Assembly (NCBI GenBank): GCA_937905915.1
Contig: CALCVR010000333.1
Coordinates: 1-7,465 of the forward strand
Direction: 5' to 3'
Source of the DNA: an uncultured Eubacteriaceae bacterium
GTDB taxonomy: Bacteria; Bacillota; Clostridia; Oscillospirales; Acutalibacteraceae
DNA: 7,465 nucleotides
The position numbers and the translations under genes are program-made. Positions 5,524 through 7,465 of this stretch are shown in pieces. How positions within the stretch are numbered: the first letter of the stretch is position 1; the number at the start of each line of letters is the position of its first letter. A model generated the notes under the pieces. That model was not told where the DNA came from and searched no databases. It saw only the letters and a program-made list of their open reading frames with translations.

Positions 5524-6408
5524 TTATTGATAATTAAGGGGAAACAAGATCTTTAAAAGGGACCATGCAGCGGCATGCCGGTCGTCGGCGCCTAAATAAA
5601 GGCGATTGCCCGATGCGTCAAATAACTCAAAAGACTTTTCTTGATTGACGACACGGAACTGAAGTTTTTCAATCACTTCACGCAAAGCCAGTTCCCACTC
5701 CATTCGATTCGAGAGGGTATCCTCTGCGATTTCCTCCGCCAACCATTCAAATTCCATGGGTTCAAGACCATCTTTTAAAAAGGCGCTCCAAAGAGAATTT
5801 TTTTGCGCAAAGTCGAGGGAAAGGAGACGATCCCTTGTGGAGCAATCCGAATCCAATCCCGCATAGCAATAGAGCCCTCCGGGATCAGGACCTACGAACA
5901 TCATTTGTTCATGGAGAAAATTGGCATCTTTCCAACTCAAAGCGGCAATTTCCACCCGCCAATTTATGGCTGTGAGAATTCGGAAAAGATGACCAGCCGT
6001 CTCTTCATCGTTGCAATCAACTTGAAAACACAGCGTCTCTAAGGCAGAGGCGGGTTTCCCAGAAAGGCTCTGCTGGACGAGAACAAGAGAGCCGTGCTTT
6101 TCCATTGATAATAATCGCACAGTTTCTTGATTTTGGGCGGTACCCAAAGCGCAAATAGGCCATATCCTATGGATATTGGCCATAGAGAGGCAAAAGGATT
6201 CCCAAAAGTCAGCGATATGAAAAGCCACGTTGGGATAAAGAATCAAAAGGGATTTCCCCTGAGAAGCAAGATAAACAGAGGGTTCCTCTTCCAGCCATTG
6301 GTTGACCCCGCATAACAGCAAAAGCAATTCCCGTCCAGGAATTGCTTTTGCCACATGCTTTGGAAAAGGGATTTGCATTCTGGATGCTTCTTGATAGGAG
6401 TGCAGCAT
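5524..6408 (-). CDS. Uncharacterised protein encoded directly after kdpC
   Basis: A 294-residue protein that I do not recognise. It appears soluble: there is no signal peptide, and the only strongly hydrophobic stretch (ELLLLLCGV, 27-35) is too short to span a membrane. It is rich in Trp and Cys: seven cysteines (C33, C73, C86, C127, C132, C181, C189) with no clear CxxC metal motif. The C-terminal third has a charged, probably helical region (216-250, with several Glu) followed by a strand-rich segment FRVVNQEKSFELFDASGNRLYLG. The start at 6406-6408 has AGGTG 7 bases upstream; the ATG at 6412-6414 two codons earlier is only 1 base from that site and is less likely. It lies 33 bases after the kdpC stop with no promoter or terminator between, so it is almost certainly part of the kdp transcript. 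Function unknown; a link to potassium uptake is an inference from position alone. Confidence 0.8.
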   Translation of the reverse strand: MLHSYQEASRMQIPFPKHVAKAIPGRELLLLLCGVNQWLEEEPSVYLASQGKSLLILYPNVAFHIADFWESFCLSMANIHRIWPICALGTAQNQETVRLLSMEKHGSLVLVQQSLSGKPASALETLCFQVDCNDEETAGHLFRILTAINWRVEIAALSWKDANFLHEQMMFVGPDPGGLYCYAGLDSDCSTRDRLLSLDFAQKNSLWSAFLKDGLEPMEFEWLAEEIAEDTLSNRMEWELALREVIEKLQFRVVNQEKSFELFDASGNRLYLGADDRHAAAWSLLKILFPLNYQ

Positions 6409-6441
6409 GCTCATTCACCTAATCCTTTGTATTTTTGTTTT

Positions 6442-7110
6442 TTATTCAGCGTCGGAGGTGGTAAGTCCCATTGCCTCGGAGATGTCAATGTTGACACCCA
6501 AGACATTGACCGTTTCCTCGCCGAAGATGCCTAAGAATTTACCTTCGGTATTTTGGCTGATGATATCGCGCACAATGTCTTCACTCAATCCAGAGGCTTT
6601 GACAATGCGGGGAATCTGGATCTCCGCCGAAGCCGGGGAGATGTCAGGATCCAAACCGGAACCGGAAGCTGTCAATAAGTCGGTGGGGATATCTTCCTTT
6701 TTGACGTCAGGATTCTTAGCCAAGAAGTTTTCCATATCCTCTTGGACGCGGGCGTCAAGATCAGGATTGGAGGGGGCATAGTTGTTGGAACCGGAACCGA
6801 TGCCTGGGAATTCAGTTCCATCGGTATAGGTTTGATTTCCTTCCTCATCTTCCACATAGACGTTGTAGTGGTAAGCGGAAGGACGGCCCCACATGTAATA
6901 ATCCTCGGTGAATTCCTGGCCGACATGTTCGGCGCCTACCACTTGGCCGTTGACCTCAAGAAGGCTGCCGCCTGCTTGATAGGGGAAAATCAGGGAGGAA
7001 AGACCGGTTAGCAAAAGCGGGAACAAAAGTCCACAGATGAGCATCAGGACTACAGTCACGATTACCGCTTGTCTAGTGCCGTGCAAGAAATGTTTTACAG
7101 ACTCTTTCAT
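6442..7110 (-). CDS. kdpC: Potassium-transporting ATPase subunit KdpC
   Basis: A 222-residue subunit of the KdpFABC high-affinity K+ uptake complex. One N-terminal transmembrane helix (about 13-40) anchors a domain outside the membrane. Family marks are present: the N-terminal helix leading into LLFPLLLTGLSSLIFP, GRPSA (75-79), GSNNYAPSNPDL (107-118) and the signature SGSGLDPDISPASAEIQIPR (149-168), then VNVLGVNI near the end. It is longer than the approximately 190-residue enterobacterial protein. The extra length lies mostly between GRPSA and GSNN, where an acidic, Tyr-rich stretch (80-105) is inserted. ATG at 7108-7110 has AAGGAGG 10 bases upstream. That ribosome binding site overlaps the kdpB stop codon, which suggests translational coupling. 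KdpC stabilises the complex and assists the ATPase. Confidence 0.96.
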   Translation of the reverse strand: MKESVKHFLHGTRQAVIVTVVLMLICGLLFPLLLTGLSSLIFPYQAGGSLLEVNGQVVGAEHVGQEFTEDYYMWGRPSAYHYNVYVEDEEGNQTYTDGTEFPGIGSGSNNYAPSNPDLDARVQEDMENFLAKNPDVKKEDIPTDLLTASGSGLDPDISPASAEIQIPRIVKASGLSEDIVRDIISQNTEGKFLGIFGEETVNVLGVNIDISEAMGLTTSDAE

Positions 7111-7125
7111 AGCTTATCTTCCTCC

Positions 7126-7465
7126 TTAGCCAAGCCCAAGCAGAGTAAGTAACGGATGAATGATCATATAGATGATCTTGATGCCGACAAAGGGGGTAAT
7201 GATACCGCCTACGCCGAAGATCATCATGTTTCTGGCCAAGGTCTTACCGGAAGACATGGGACGGTATTTGACGCCCTTCATGGCCAGGGGGATCAAGCAG
7301 GGGATGATGATAGCGTTAAAGATCAATGCAGAGAGGATAGCGCTGTAAGGCGATGCCAGATCCATGATGTTCAACACACCAAGCTGCGGGATAGCCATCA
7401 TAAACATGGCGGGGATAATGGCGAAGTATTTTGCAATGTCGTTGGCGATGGAGAAGGTAGTCAAG
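7126..7465 (-). CDS. kdpB: Potassium-transporting ATPase ATP-binding subunit KdpB, C-terminal part, cut by window edge
   Basis: The visible 112 residues are the C-terminal membrane region of the P-type ATPase subunit of KdpFABC, which hydrolyses ATP to drive K+ import through KdpA. Diagnostic segments are [20 protein letters not shown] (2-21), [20 protein letters not shown] (31-50), [13 protein letters not shown] and [19 protein letters not shown], which include three hydrophobic helices. The phosphorylation motif DKTGT and nucleotide domain lie beyond the right edge. The first codon in view (TTG at 7462-7464) is an internal leucine, not a start. The TAA stop at 7126-7128 merges into the kdpC ribosome binding site. 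Confidence 0.96.
   Translation of the reverse strand, partial: LTTFSIANDIAKYFAIIPAMFMMAIPQLGVLNIMDLASPYSAILSALIFNAIIIPCLIPLAMKGVKYRPMSSGKTLARNMMIFGVGGIITPFVGIKIIYMIIHPLLTLLGLG

Noticed and set aside
6407..6781. Open frame of 124 codons antisense to kdpC
   Set aside because: It is a shadow of kdpC, with a low-complexity Ser/Pro/Met-rich translation and no good ribosome binding site.

Overview
The window looks like a chromosomal segment of a low- to mid-GC Gram-positive bacterium, most probably a member of the Clostridia (Bacillota). Nearly every gene has a strong AGGAGG-like ribosome binding site. Promoters fit the TTGACA-17-TATAAT pattern, GTG starts are used, and one gene set is of the Bce (antimicrobial-peptide sensing) type typical of Bacillota. 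I cannot name a species. I see no rRNA, tRNA, CRISPR array, insertion sequence or phage gene.

Layout, left to right. Bases 1-148 (minus) hold the N-terminus of an ABC-transporter ATPase that runs off the left edge, with its likely promoter at 168-196 and an inverted repeat at 212-237. Then come a GNAT acetyltransferase (246-692, minus) and hisE, phosphoribosyl-ATP diphosphatase (771-1097, minus), separated by the hisE terminator. hisE and a CorC/HlyC-type CBS-domain membrane protein (1264-2550, plus) diverge from two back-to-back sigma-A-type promoters. A terminator-like hairpin follows corC. After it comes a two-component system, an OmpR-type regulator (2637-3305) overlapping by 4 bases a short intramembrane-sensing histidine kinase (3302-4318), both plus strand. 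A bidirectional terminator (4319-4363) separates the kinase from convergent dapA (4371-5327, minus). Right of dapA's promoter lies the end of a kdp potassium-pump operon on the minus strand: kdpB C-terminus (7126-7465, cut by the right edge), kdpC (6442-7110) and an unrecognised 294-residue protein (5524-6408), closed by a strong terminator (5475-5510).

How they work together. The kinase/regulator pair resembles BceS/BceR, and the partial ATPase resembles BceA. These normally form one module in which the transporter both senses and removes cell-wall-active peptides; here they would be split by about 2.5 kb of unrelated genes. kdpB-kdpC belong to the ATP-driven KdpFABC potassium uptake complex. 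HisE and DapA are housekeeping amino-acid biosynthesis enzymes, each transcribed alone. The least explained item is the protein after kdpC. I found no clearly novel multi-gene system; most of the window is ordinary, and the findings are mainly about regulation and arrangement.
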